A stretch of 64,000 nucleotides of DNA from Pseudomonas thivervalensis (GTDB taxonomy: Bacteria > Pseudomonadota > Gammaproteobacteria > Pseudomonadales > Pseudomonadaceae), in NCBI RefSeq assembly GCF_001269655.1, contig NZ_LHVE01000011.1, forward strand, positions 1-64,000, in the 5' to 3' direction. The notes below the pieces were generated by a model, which saw only the letters and a program-made list of their open reading frames with translations, was not told the origin of the DNA and did no database searches. Position numbers and translations under genes: made by a program. Shown here one piece after another: positions 44,175 to 52,406 of this stretch. Position 1 is the stretch's first letter. Each line of letters opens with the position of its first letter.

Positions 44175-45059
44175 GTGTCCAAAGGCATCGCTCTATCGGT
44201 CTCGGCCTCTGCGCTGTTCGCCGTCATGTACTACTACACCTCGTTGCTCTCACCGCTGACCGGCGTGGAGATCTTCGGTTGGCGCATGTTGCTGACGATG
44301 CCGTGCATGACCGTCTTCCTGCTGGTGACACGGGACTGGAACCTGGTCACAGCGCTGATCCAGCGCCTGATCGCCACGCCACGGCTATTGATCGCGGCGA
44401 TCGCCTCTTCGGCCCTGATGGGCGCGCAACTGTGGCTGTTCATGTGGGCGCCACTCAACGGCTACAGCCTGGACGTGTCGCTGGGGTACTTCCTGTTGCC
44501 GCTGTCGATGGTCCTCACCGGGCGCATGGTCTATGGCGAGCGCCTTTCCTACCTGCAGAAAGTCGCCGTGTTCTTCGCCACCCTCGGCGTGTTCAACGAG
44601 TTGTACCAGGTGGGTGGTTTTTCCTGGGCAACCTTGCTGGTGGTGATCGGCTACCCGATCTATTTCATCCTGCGCAAACGCATCAAGACCGACAACCTCG
44701 GCGGGCTCTGGCTGGACATGACCCTGATGCTGCCCCTGGCGCTGTGGTTCGTGCAAAGCGGCGAACAGGGTTTCAACGTGTTCGATCAATACCCATGGCT
44801 ATCGCTGCTGATCCCGTTGCTCGGGTTGATCAGCGTCAGTGCACTGGTGTCCTACATCGTCGCCAGCCGACTGCTGCCGTTCAGCCTGTTCGGGTTGTTG
44901 AGCTACGTCGAACCGGTGTTGCTGCTGGGCGTTGCGCTGCTGTTGGGCGAAAGCATCAAGGCCAGTGAATGGCTGACCTACATTCCCATCTGGATGGCGG
45001 TGGCGGTGCTGGTGTTCGAAGGCTTCAAGCATCTGGTGCGGCAGCGACGCCGGACTTAA
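44175..45059 (+). CDS. rarD: RarD-like EamA permease
   Basis: Predicted 294 aa with ten membrane helices. The start is GTG 44175 (MSKGIALSVSASALF) after TAAGAGG. RarD features are present: ALFAVMYYYTSLLSPLTG, VEIFGWRMLLT, LWLFMWAPLNGYSLDVSLGYF-type (key parts WAPLNGYSLDVS and LGYFLLPL), and VSYIVASRLLPFSLFGLLSYVEP. RarD was named for chloramphenicol sensitivity but its substrate is unsettled. It converges on hpd with a shared terminator. Confidence 0.85.
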   Translation: MSKGIALSVSASALFAVMYYYTSLLSPLTGVEIFGWRMLLTMPCMTVFLLVTRDWNLVTALIQRLIATPRLLIAAIASSALMGAQLWLFMWAPLNGYSLDVSLGYFLLPLSMVLTGRMVYGERLSYLQKVAVFFATLGVFNELYQVGGFSWATLLVVIGYPIYFILRKRIKTDNLGGLWLDMTLMLPLALWFVQSGEQGFNVFDQYPWLSLLIPLLGLISVSALVSYIVASRLLPFSLFGLLSYVEPVLLLGVALLLGESIKASEWLTYIPIWMAVAVLVFEGFKHLVRQRRRT

Positions 45060-45077
45060 GCACACCACCGGCCCCCC

Positions 45078-45167
45078 TGTGGGAGCGAGCTTGCTCGCGA
45101 TGGCGGTGGCACATTCAAAATTGATGTGACTGCCATATTGTCATCGCGAGCAGGCTCGCTCCCACAG
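45078..45167. repeat. REP pair, type B
   Basis: Inverted arms TGTGGGAGCGAGCTTGC and GCAGGCTCGCTCCCACA, directly between rarD and the terminator of hpd. Confidence 0.9.
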
Positions 45168-45186
45168 TTGTACTTTGTTCGCACGC

Positions 45187-45226
45187 AAAAAAAGCCCGCC
45201 CGGCATCACTGCCGGGCGGGCTTTTT
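45187..45226. terminator. Bidirectional intrinsic terminator between rarD and hpd
   Basis: A strong hairpin with arms AAAGCCCGCCCGGCA and its complement around TCAC, with A and T tracts on both sides. It ends 13 bases from the hpd stop codon. Confidence 0.95.
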
Positions 45227-45239
45227 CATGGGTCAGGCC

Positions 45240-46316
45240 TTACTCGGTCGCGAGTACACCACGACGCACCTGGTCACGCTCGATGGATTCGAACAATGCC
45301 TTGAAGTTGCCTTCGCCAAAGCCATCATCGCCCTTGCGCTGGATGAATTCGAAGAACACTGGCCCCATCAGGGTTTCCGAGAAGATCTGCAGCAGCAGGC
45401 GCTTGTCATCCGGGTTGGACGAGCCGTCCAGCAGAATGCCCCGCGATTGCAGCTCATCGACCGGTTCGCCGTGGTTCGGCAGGCGGCCTTCGAGCATTTC
45501 ATAGTAGGTATCCGGCGGCGCAGTCATGAAGCGCATGCCGATCTTCTTCAACGCATCCCAGGTCTTGATCAGGTCATCGGTGAGGAAGGCCACGTGCTGG
45601 ATGCCTTCGCCGTTGAACTGCATCAGGAATTCTTCGATCTGCCCGGCGCCCTTGGACGACTCTTCGTTCAACGGGATGCGGATCATGCCATCCGGCGCGG
45701 TCATGGCCTTGGAGGTCAGGCCGGTGTATTCGCCCTTGATGTCGAAGTAGCGGATCTCGCGGAAGTTGAACAGTTTCTCGTAGAAACCAGCCCAGTAGGC
45801 CATGCGTCCGCGATACACGTTGTGGGTCAGGTGGTCGATGATCTTCAGGCCCGCGCCCACCGGGTTGCGGTCCACGCCCTCGAGGAACACGAAGTCGATG
45901 TCATAGATCGAGCTGCCTTCGCCAAAACGGTCGATCAGGTACAGCGGCGCACCGCCGATTCCCTTGATCGCCGGCAGGTTCAGCTCCATCGGGCCGGTCT
46001 CGATGTGGATCGGTTGGGCGCCGAGTTCCAGGGCGCGCTTGTAGGCCAGTTGCGAATCCTTGACCCGGAACGCCATGCCGCACACCGACGGACCGTGCTC
46101 GGCGGCAAAATACGATGCGACGCTGTGGGGTTCGTTGTTGAGGATCAGGTTGATCGCGCCCTGGCGATACAGGTGCACGTCCTTGGAGCGGTGGGTAGCC
46201 ACCTTGGTGAAGCCCATGATCTCGAAGATCGGCTCCAGGGTGTTGGGGGTCGGGGATGCGAATTCAATGAATTCGAAGCCCATCAGGCCCATGGGGTTTT
46301 CGTATAGATCTGCCAT
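45240..46316 (-). CDS. hpd: 4-hydroxyphenylpyruvate dioxygenase
   Basis: Predicted 358 aa, typical for the Pseudomonas enzyme, with two vicinal-oxygen-chelate halves. The iron ligands are His162 (DHLTHNVYRG), His241 (IQHVAFLTDD) and Glu323 (VFFEFIQRKG). It converts 4-hydroxyphenylpyruvate to homogentisate in tyrosine breakdown and pyomelanin formation. GATGAGG precedes the ATG at 46316. The downstream terminator is followed by REP DNA. The rest of the homogentisate pathway is not in the window. Confidence 0.97.
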   Translation of the reverse strand: MADLYENPMGLMGFEFIEFASPTPNTLEPIFEIMGFTKVATHRSKDVHLYRQGAINLILNNEPHSVASYFAAEHGPSVCGMAFRVKDSQLAYKRALELGAQPIHIETGPMELNLPAIKGIGGAPLYLIDRFGEGSSIYDIDFVFLEGVDRNPVGAGLKIIDHLTHNVYRGRMAYWAGFYEKLFNFREIRYFDIKGEYTGLTSKAMTAPDGMIRIPLNEESSKGAGQIEEFLMQFNGEGIQHVAFLTDDLIKTWDALKKIGMRFMTAPPDTYYEMLEGRLPNHGEPVDELQSRGILLDGSSNPDDKRLLLQIFSETLMGPVFFEFIQRKGDDGFGEGNFKALFESIERDQVRRGVLATE

Positions 46317-46566
46317 GTCGGCGCCTCATCATTCTAGTCAATTAACAAAAAACGTTAGTTGCAGGCAATGCTGGGGGCACGGGGCGGCGCGCAGGAAATG
46401 CCACGAACGCTGCGGGCGAGGAAATCGCCGTAGATCAGTTGAAACCCAAGTATCTTCATTGTCGACCCAAGGCTCTTGCGGGCGAGTCTTCTGCTGCCAG
46501 AAGACGTTATTCTTATATGCGTAAATCGATTCTACACAGCGTAACTTGATTTGTCCGCCTTCTGTA

Positions 46567-47511
46567 TCAAATCGCCTTTTGCGCCGACCGCGCAAGGGGT
46601 TTGTTGCAGAGAAAAATGCCCAGCAGGATCACGCCGCCGCCGACACACATCAAGGCTGTGAGGCGTTCGTCCAGCAGCAGCGCGCCCAACAGCACCGCCG
46701 TCAGGGGGTTGAGCGCGATGAATACGCCGGACCGGGTCGCGCCGATCCGACGAATGCCGTCATACCAGGCGATATAGGCCAGGGCCGAGCCCAGCACGCC
46801 GAGGTACAACAAGCTCAGCCATTGTTCCATGTCCAGTGCGCGCAAGGCTTCGACACGAATTTCGCCTGCGGCCGCGCAGGTCAGCCACAGCATCAGCGTG
46901 CCCAGCAGAATCGACCAGGTCACGGTCTGCAAGGGGCCGAGGCTGTCGTTGAGTTTTTTCGAAAACAGCGAATAAATGCCCCAGCCGAGCACGCAACCCA
47001 AAATCAGCAGGTCGCCGATCCAGCCCTGCGCGGCGTCTTGCAACAAGGACGGATCACGGCTGACGATCACCAATCCCGCCCCGCCGATGCACAGCACGAT
47101 GCCCGCCACTTTCAGTCGGCTCAGCCGCTCCTTGAACAGCCACCAGGACGCCAGCCCGATCACCGCCGGGTTCAAGGCCACGATCAGCGAGGCCCGTGAT
47201 GCATTGATGTACTGCAAACCGTAAAAAAAGCACAGGTTGTAGAAAAAGATACCGAAGAACCCCAGCGCCGCCAATTGCAGCCCCTGCTTCACACTCGGCC
47301 TGGCCAGCGGGATGCCGGCCAGGCCGAGGAACGCCAGCAGCGCGATACTCGCCAGCAGGAACCGCAGGCTGGCGGCAAACATCGGCGCCAGGGCATCGGC
47401 CAGGATCCGACCGGCCACGAAGGTCCCGCCCCAGATCATGGTGACCATGGCGAGCTTCAGGTAGACCGGCAGGTCCGATGAGATTGGGACGGCTTGTTCA
47501 AGGGGTTTCAT
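46567..47511 (-). CDS. EamA/DMT-family transporter
   Basis: Predicted 314 aa with ten helices in two EamA repeats; ATG 47511 (MKPLEQAVPISSDLPVYL) was chosen since the upstream extension reads through a REP pair. Marks: MIWGGTFVAGRILAD, FFGIFFYNLCFFYGLQYI, ASLIVALNPAVIGLASW, and SGVFIALNPLTAVLLGALLLDE. Substrate unknown. It is divergent from a LysR regulator gene across a REP-containing region, which suggests control by that regulator. The 250 bases between it and hpd show nothing recognisable. Confidence 0.85.
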   Translation of the reverse strand: MKPLEQAVPISSDLPVYLKLAMVTMIWGGTFVAGRILADALAPMFAASLRFLLASIALLAFLGLAGIPLARPSVKQGLQLAALGFFGIFFYNLCFFYGLQYINASRASLIVALNPAVIGLASWWLFKERLSRLKVAGIVLCIGGAGLVIVSRDPSLLQDAAQGWIGDLLILGCVLGWGIYSLFSKKLNDSLGPLQTVTWSILLGTLMLWLTCAAAGEIRVEALRALDMEQWLSLLYLGVLGSALAYIAWYDGIRRIGATRSGVFIALNPLTAVLLGALLLDERLTALMCVGGGVILLGIFLCNKPLARSAQKAI

Positions 47512-47544
47512 GGTTTCACCACATTGAAATAGGACGAATGACCG

Positions 47545-47644
47545 GTGGCGAGGGAGCTTGCTCCCGCTGGGCTGCGAAGCGGCCCTCTCATTTACCAGCA
47601 ATGGGCCCGCTGCGCGGTCCGGCGGGAGCAAGCTCCCTCGCCAC
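47545..47644. repeat. REP pair, type A
   Basis: Inverted arms GGTGGCGAGGGAGCTTGC and GCAAGCTCCCTCGCCAC, lying in the divergent control region of the EamA gene and the LysR gene. Confidence 0.9.
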
Positions 47645-47733
47645 GGAAAAGCGCCTGGGCCACAGTTCCGTGTACGGTTGGGATGCCGTATTGTTCGCCT
47701 CATGTTCGTTCATCGTAAAATGAGCAATCCCTC

Positions 47734-48597
47734 ATGACCCTCACCCAACTCGAAATCTTCTCCCTGGTCGCCGAGCTGCGTGGTTTCACCGCTGCGGCCA
47801 CCCGCTTGGGCATTGGCCAATCCGCGGTATCCCATGCCATCAAATCCCTGGAGCAAGAGCTGGGTGTGGAATTGCTCAGGCGGCATCAGTCGATGGTGGA
47901 GCTCAGCGACATTGGCCAGCAATTACTGCTAAGGGCCCGGGCCATGCTCGGGCTGGCCAACACCTTGCGCCAGGAAGCCGCCGATGCCCGGGGCATGCGC
48001 CGAGGCACCCTGCGCATCGGCTCGTTCGGGCCCACGTCTTCGATGAAATTGCTGCCCGGGATCCTGCGGCGCTATCGAGCCTTGCATCCCGGGATCGAAG
48101 TGCACATCGACGAAGGGCCTGACAGGCAGGTCATCCAGTGGCTGGACGAACGCCGAATCGACGTCGGTTTCGTGGTGCTGCCCGAGGAGCGTTTCGATAC
48201 GTTCATGCTGATGGAAGATCAGATGGTCGCCCTGCTGCCCACCGCACACCCCCTCGCCGCCCAGGCCAGCCTGAACCTCAAGGACCTGTGCAACGACCCC
48301 TTCGTGCACACCGAGGCGGGATCGTCGGAGCTCGTGACGCGCCTGTTCAATGCCGCCCGGCTGACACCGAACGTGCGCTTTCGTTGCTCGCAATTGCTCA
48401 GCACCCTGGATGTCGTCAGGCGCGGCGAAGCGGTGAGCGTGGTGTCCGAAGGATCGTTGCCAGATGACGAGAACCCTGGTTACGTCGCCCGGCCCTTGTC
48501 GCCACGGGTGCCGCGCCAGATTGGCCTGGCCGTATTGGACAGCCGCCAGGCCTCGCCCGCGACCCTGGCGTTTATCGAACTGGCCCGGCAGTCATGA
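47734..48597 (+). CDS. LysR-family transcriptional regulator
   Basis: Predicted 287 aa. The N-terminal helix-turn-helix (LTQLEIFSLVAELRGFTAAA, TRLGIGQSAVSHAIKSLEQEL, ELLRR) is followed by the periplasmic-binding-like effector domain (TLRIGSFGPTSSMKLLPGIL, then DERRIDVGFVVLP). It is divergent from the EamA transporter gene, its likely target. The effector is unknown. Confidence 0.92.
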   Translation: MTLTQLEIFSLVAELRGFTAAATRLGIGQSAVSHAIKSLEQELGVELLRRHQSMVELSDIGQQLLLRARAMLGLANTLRQEAADARGMRRGTLRIGSFGPTSSMKLLPGILRRYRALHPGIEVHIDEGPDRQVIQWLDERRIDVGFVVLPEERFDTFMLMEDQMVALLPTAHPLAAQASLNLKDLCNDPFVHTEAGSSELVTRLFNAARLTPNVRFRCSQLLSTLDVVRRGEAVSVVSEGSLPDDENPGYVARPLSPRVPRQIGLAVLDSRQASPATLAFIELARQS

Positions 48598-48699
48598 GCC
48601 CGCTCCCACAGTCACACGGCTATCGGCAACTAACCGGCAAGCCATCTATCATGGTCGGCATCCAAAGCTTCCCCCGCCCCTTTTGCTCAGGTTGTGCCG

Positions 48700-50244
48700 A
48701 TGCCCTTGACCGCCACCCGCTCGCACACCCGGCCCCTCCGCTTACTGGTCACCCTGCTCTGCGGCCTGGTGCCGATACTGTCAGGGCTGGCCATTTTGTA
48801 CATGCAGGCCGAACGGACGCTGGCGCAACACACCCGGCAGACCGCTGAGGAACTGGTCAGGCAGATCGAGTTGATGCTCGACAACACCGCGTTGGCGGCC
48901 CGTGAATTATTGCCCCTGGCCGGCCAGCCCTGCGAAGCGGTGAAGCTGGCCCTACGCGAACAAGTGACGCGCCGGCCCTTTGTCCGCTCGACCAACCTGA
49001 TCTGGGACAACAACCTGTATTGCAGCTCGCTGTTCGGTGCCGTCGAGGAACGCCTCGACCCGAGCAATTATCATCAAGGCACGTTGTGGCTCATGGACGG
49101 CAACCCGGTTACGCCGGATACCGCCCTGCTGATCTACCGGCTCAATGAAGGTCGGCAAGGCGCCTTGGCCACGCTGGATGGGTATCACCTGGCCAACGTC
49201 CTGCGCCTGATCGGCGGCCAGACCCGACTGCGGCTGCAAGTCGGGCCGCACTGGCTGGCGGCGGACGGCAAGGTCCGGCCAGCGCCCTTGCCCGGGTTGT
49301 CGGTGGCCCAGAACGAACTGGGCTCAACGCGCTACGCCTTCAATGTCGAAGCCGGATTCGATAAGGGTGAAGCCTGGCGCTACATGGCCAGGGAATATCC
49401 GCCGCTGTTCAGCTTGCTGATTTTCTTCGGCGTCGTGGCCGGGACCTTGGGACACTGGTTGCAAAAACGCGCCTCGTCTCCCAGCCGGGAATTGCAACGG
49501 GCGCTGGAAGCCAGCGAGTTCGTGCCCTACCTGCAACCGGTCGTGCACAGCGACAGCAAACGCTGGGCCGGCGTCGAGGTGCTGATGCGCTGGAACCACC
49601 CCAAGGAAGGCCTGGTCCGCCCGGACCTCTTCATCCCCTTCGCCGAACACAGTGGCGTGATCGTGCCGATGACCCGTGCGCTGATGCAACAAACCAGGCG
49701 CTTGCTGGTGCCGCTTGCGCCGCAACTCGAAGCGCCGTTTCATGTCGGCATCAACATCACCGCCCGCCACTGCCAGGACCTGGCGCTGGTGGACGATTGT
49801 CGCGAGTTTCTCAACGCCTTCGCGCCGGGCGCGATTGCCCTGGTGCTGGAGTTGACCGAACGCGAGCTGATCGAACCAACGCCCGTGACCCGGCAACTGT
49901 TCGACCAACTGCGGGAACTGGGGGTCAAGATCGCCCTCGACGATTTCGGCACCGGTCACTCCAGCCTGGCGTACTTGCGCCAGTTCAACGTGGACTTCTT
50001 GAAGATCGACCAGAGTTTTGTCGCGATGATCGGTGCCGACGCGCTGTCGCGGCATCTCCTTGATAGCATCATCGAACTGTCGGGCAAGTTGGGCTTGGAC
50101 ATGGTTGCCGAGGGCGTCGAGACCCTCGAACAAAGCGACTACCTGAGCGCCCAGGGGGTGAACTTCCTACAGGGCTATCTCTTTGGTCGACCGATTAGCG
50201 CGCAGGCATTCATTGAGGCATTGACCGCCACTAATGGCAGTTAA
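48700..50244 (+). CDS. CSS-motif EAL-domain c-di-GMP phosphodiesterase
   Basis: Predicted 514 aa from ATG 48700; a GTG two codons earlier is possible. Two membrane helices (residues about 15-35 and 235-255) enclose a periplasmic CSS-motif domain; the cysteines in the PCEAVK and CSSLF segments probably form the redox-regulated pair known in this family. The EAL domain shows EVLMRWNHP (ExL variant), NITARHCQD, ELTERELIE, DDFGTGHSSLAYL and AEGVETLEQ, so catalysis is likely. It would hydrolyse c-di-GMP under envelope redox control. Confidence 0.9.
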   Translation: MPLTATRSHTRPLRLLVTLLCGLVPILSGLAILYMQAERTLAQHTRQTAEELVRQIELMLDNTALAARELLPLAGQPCEAVKLALREQVTRRPFVRSTNLIWDNNLYCSSLFGAVEERLDPSNYHQGTLWLMDGNPVTPDTALLIYRLNEGRQGALATLDGYHLANVLRLIGGQTRLRLQVGPHWLAADGKVRPAPLPGLSVAQNELGSTRYAFNVEAGFDKGEAWRYMAREYPPLFSLLIFFGVVAGTLGHWLQKRASSPSRELQRALEASEFVPYLQPVVHSDSKRWAGVEVLMRWNHPKEGLVRPDLFIPFAEHSGVIVPMTRALMQQTRRLLVPLAPQLEAPFHVGINITARHCQDLALVDDCREFLNAFAPGAIALVLELTERELIEPTPVTRQLFDQLRELGVKIALDDFGTGHSSLAYLRQFNVDFLKIDQSFVAMIGADALSRHLLDSIIELSGKLGLDMVAEGVETLEQSDYLSAQGVNFLQGYLFGRPISAQAFIEALTATNGS

Positions 50245-50467
50245 CCGCCGCCGATCTATTGACGATCGAGTTCCAATTGATAAAACGTTTGCTGTTGTTA
50301 CATAACGAAAAAGTTACGATTTACACTCTAGGGATTAACTACTACAATTTTTCTACCTGTGCCACATAACAGGAGAGAGTCATTAACACCGAGTCGCTTC
50401 AAGGCGCTTGGCTTATAGCTTTGTTTGCGGTTGGTATCAGCCAAATATTTTGATTGGAGTAATCATT

Positions 50468-50833
50468 TTGTCCAGACTCGCTGAATTTCGTGCAGCCGAA
50501 AAGGCCCTTCAAGAACAGCTCAAGCAGCTGGAATCGCTGAAGAACGATGCCGGGCTCAAGAAGGAAATCGAATTCGAGGAAAAGCTCCAGGGACTGATGA
50601 AAACCTACGGCAAGGGCCTGCGCGACATCGTCGCGATCCTCGACCCGAACCCGTCCAAGGCGAACCTGCAATCGACCAAGACCACCAAAACCCGCCGTGC
50701 GCGAGTGGTGAAGGTTTACCAGAACCCGCACACGGGCGAGTTGATCGAAACCAAGGGCGGCAATCACCGCGGCCTGAAAGCCTGGAAAGAACAATACGGT
50801 GCGGCGACTGTCGATTCCTGGCTGCGTGGTTGA
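50468..50833 (+). CDS. mvaU: MvaT/MvaU-family H-NS-like nucleoid protein
   Basis: Predicted 121 aa with a TTG start at 50468 (MSRLAEFRAAEKALQEQ), placed 9 bases after TTGGAG; the longer frame upstream begins with residues unlike the family. The N-terminal coiled coil (residues about 5-60) mediates dimers and higher oligomers. The C-terminal AT-hook-like domain carries ARVVKVYQNPHTGELIETKGGNHRGLKAW-type residues (key parts YQNPHTGE and TKGGNH). MvaT/MvaU proteins silence AT-rich DNA in Pseudomonas. The 223-base AT-rich leader suggests self-regulation. It more closely resembles MvaU than MvaT. Confidence 0.9.
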   Translation: MSRLAEFRAAEKALQEQLKQLESLKNDAGLKKEIEFEEKLQGLMKTYGKGLRDIVAILDPNPSKANLQSTKTTKTRRARVVKVYQNPHTGELIETKGGNHRGLKAWKEQYGAATVDSWLRG

Positions 50834-50862
50834 CAACACGTGGCTGACAGCCCCAATGATGC

Positions 50863-50894
50863 AAAAAAGCCCTGAACATTCAGGGCTTTTTTTT
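50863..50894. terminator. Intrinsic terminator after mvaU
   Basis: Hairpin AAGCCCTGA, loop ACAT, TCAGGGCTT, followed by eight T on the right and preceded by A on the left. It can serve mvaU and the convergent DUF4946 gene. Confidence 0.93.
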
Positions 50895-50944
50895 ATGGGC
50901 TAAACTTTAGGATTAAACCCTTTGGCGTATAACGCTGAAGGGGG

Positions 50945-51472
50945 TCATAGTTTCAAACTGTTTCGCACCGACTGTATTTCGTCCTGGCTTTCAACAAACA
51001 CCTGCGCCTGGCCTGCATAGGACAGCACATAAGCCTTGCCCTCATTTAGTGCCGCAACGAGTGCCTGGGACAATACATGTCGTCCGTTTTGCGTGATCGT
51101 GCAAGTAGTTTCCAGTGCAGTGACGCCGCCCAACATGGCGGTATGGATCTTAGTGCACACACTTTGGTAACCGCCCTGGAAAAAATCCTTCTGGATTGAT
51201 TTGCGCATCTCCAGCAATACGCCTTGCAAGTTGACCTGGTGATCGGGCTCGACGGGGGTCGTGGTCAATTCCATGACCATCACGGCATTGCCAGCCGAAT
51301 CACTCTTGGATGCACGTTGTCGCTGGGTTCCGGGGGGCGCCGAGGTCGATGCCTCCGCCGGCAGCGGTTCGACAACCCAGCCCTGGGGCCAAGCTACCTG
51401 CGGCTCGGCCGCCTGGGCGCCGCCGATGCTGGCAAACAGCAGGACAAACAGCAAAAGGAACGGTCGAATCAT
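50945..51472 (-). CDS. Exported DUF4946 protein
   Basis: Predicted 175 aa from ATG 51472 (MIRPFLLLFVLLFASIGG), with a clear signal peptide cleaved after AQA. The mature part has AWPQGWVVEPLP and two cysteines near the middle (SVCTKIHT, TTCTITQNG), probably forming a disulfide. I recall this as DUF4946, widespread in Pseudomonas and without a known function. It converges with mvaU. Confidence 0.75.
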   Translation of the reverse strand: MIRPFLLLFVLLFASIGGAQAAEPQVAWPQGWVVEPLPAEASTSAPPGTQRQRASKSDSAGNAVMVMELTTTPVEPDHQVNLQGVLLEMRKSIQKDFFQGGYQSVCTKIHTAMLGGVTALETTCTITQNGRHVLSQALVAALNEGKAYVLSYAGQAQVFVESQDEIQSVRNSLKL

Positions 51473-51667
51473 TGCATTGGCACTCAAGGACGAATCGTAA
51501 AGTCTGAAGCCCGAGGCAGAGCCAGGCAATAGCCACATGCGGTTTGGCGACGCCACGCCCCTTGCGTATCATGGGCGCACCTGCAAGGAAGCCGTCTGAC
51601 GCAAGCCCAGGAACCGTCGCAACCCAGTCTGCGACGCCGTTTGCCCCACTTATTTTCCGGAGGGCCC

Positions 51668-52189
51668 ATGAGCCTGCACGAACTCGATACTTTCCCTGGC
51701 GTCACCGCACAACCTGACGCCGCCACGGCCCAGTTCGTTTTCAACCACACCATGCTGCGGGTCAAGGACATCACCAAGTCCCTGGACTTCTACACCCGCG
51801 TATTGGGTTTCTCGCTGGTGGAAAAACGCGACTTCCCAGAAGCCGAATTCAGCCTGTATTTCCTGGCCCTGGTGGACAAGAACCAGATCCCCGCGGACGC
51901 GGCAGCGCGTACCGAATGGATGAAGTCGATCCCTGGCATCCTGGAACTGACCCACAACCACGGCACCGAAAGCGACCCGGCGTTCGCCTACCATAACGGC
52001 AACACCGACCCACGCGGCTTCGGCCACATCTGCATCTCGGTACCGGACCTCGTCGCAGCCTGCGAGCGCTTCGAAGCACTGGGCTGCGATTTCCAGAAAC
52101 GCCTCAGCGACGGTCGCATGAAAAGCCTGGCCTTCATCAAGGACCCGGATGGCTACTGGGTCGAGATCATCCAGCCTGCGCCGCTGTAA
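51668..52189 (+). CDS. gloA: Lactoylglutathione lyase (glyoxalase I)
   Basis: Predicted 173 aa from ATG 51668 (MSLHELDTFPG). It is the longer, eukaryote-like GlxI form. Marks: FNHTMLRVKDITKSLDFYTRVLGF, LELTHNHGTESD, and GFGHICISVPD and IKDPDGYWVEII in the second half. The metal ligands are Gln/His and Glu of these strands (HTMLRV, ELTHN, GHICI, WVEII). It isomerises the hemithioacetal of methylglyoxal and glutathione. TTTTCCGGAGGG precedes the ATG. Confidence 0.95.
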   Translation: MSLHELDTFPGVTAQPDAATAQFVFNHTMLRVKDITKSLDFYTRVLGFSLVEKRDFPEAEFSLYFLALVDKNQIPADAAARTEWMKSIPGILELTHNHGTESDPAFAYHNGNTDPRGFGHICISVPDLVAACERFEALGCDFQKRLSDGRMKSLAFIKDPDGYWVEIIQPAPL

Positions 52190-52240
52190 ACCCATAGTAG
52201 ATTTCTAGAGAATACAAGTTCTACAACCACATCCGCCCCC

Positions 52241-52330
52241 TGTGGGAGCGAGCTTGCTCGCGATAGCGGTCTGTCTGGCACATCAATGTTGAATGTGCTG
52301 CAGCTATCGCGAGCAAGCTCGCTCCCACAG
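52241..52330. repeat. REP pair, type B
   Basis: Inverted arms TGTGGGAGCGAGCTTGC and GCAAGCTCGCTCCCACA, between gloA and the terminator of ahpF. Confidence 0.9.
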
Positions 52331-52349
52331 GGGGATGGGTGATCCAAAA

Positions 52350-52385
52350 TAAAACCCCATGAGCCATTTTGGCTCATAGGGTTTT
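52350..52385. terminator. Intrinsic terminator after ahpF
   Basis: Hairpin with arms AAAACCCCATGAGCCA and TGGCTCATAGGGTTTT around TTT; one mismatch. A and T tracts lie on both sides, so it can act in both directions between gloA and ahpF. Confidence 0.92.
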
Positions 52386-52406
52386 GTGTTTTCCGCTGTC
52401 GGTTGT

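Noticed and set aside
46317..46566. Search for a small RNA or gene between hpd and the EamA gene
   Set aside because: No terminator-bounded hairpin, ribosome-binding site with frame, or known motif was visible.
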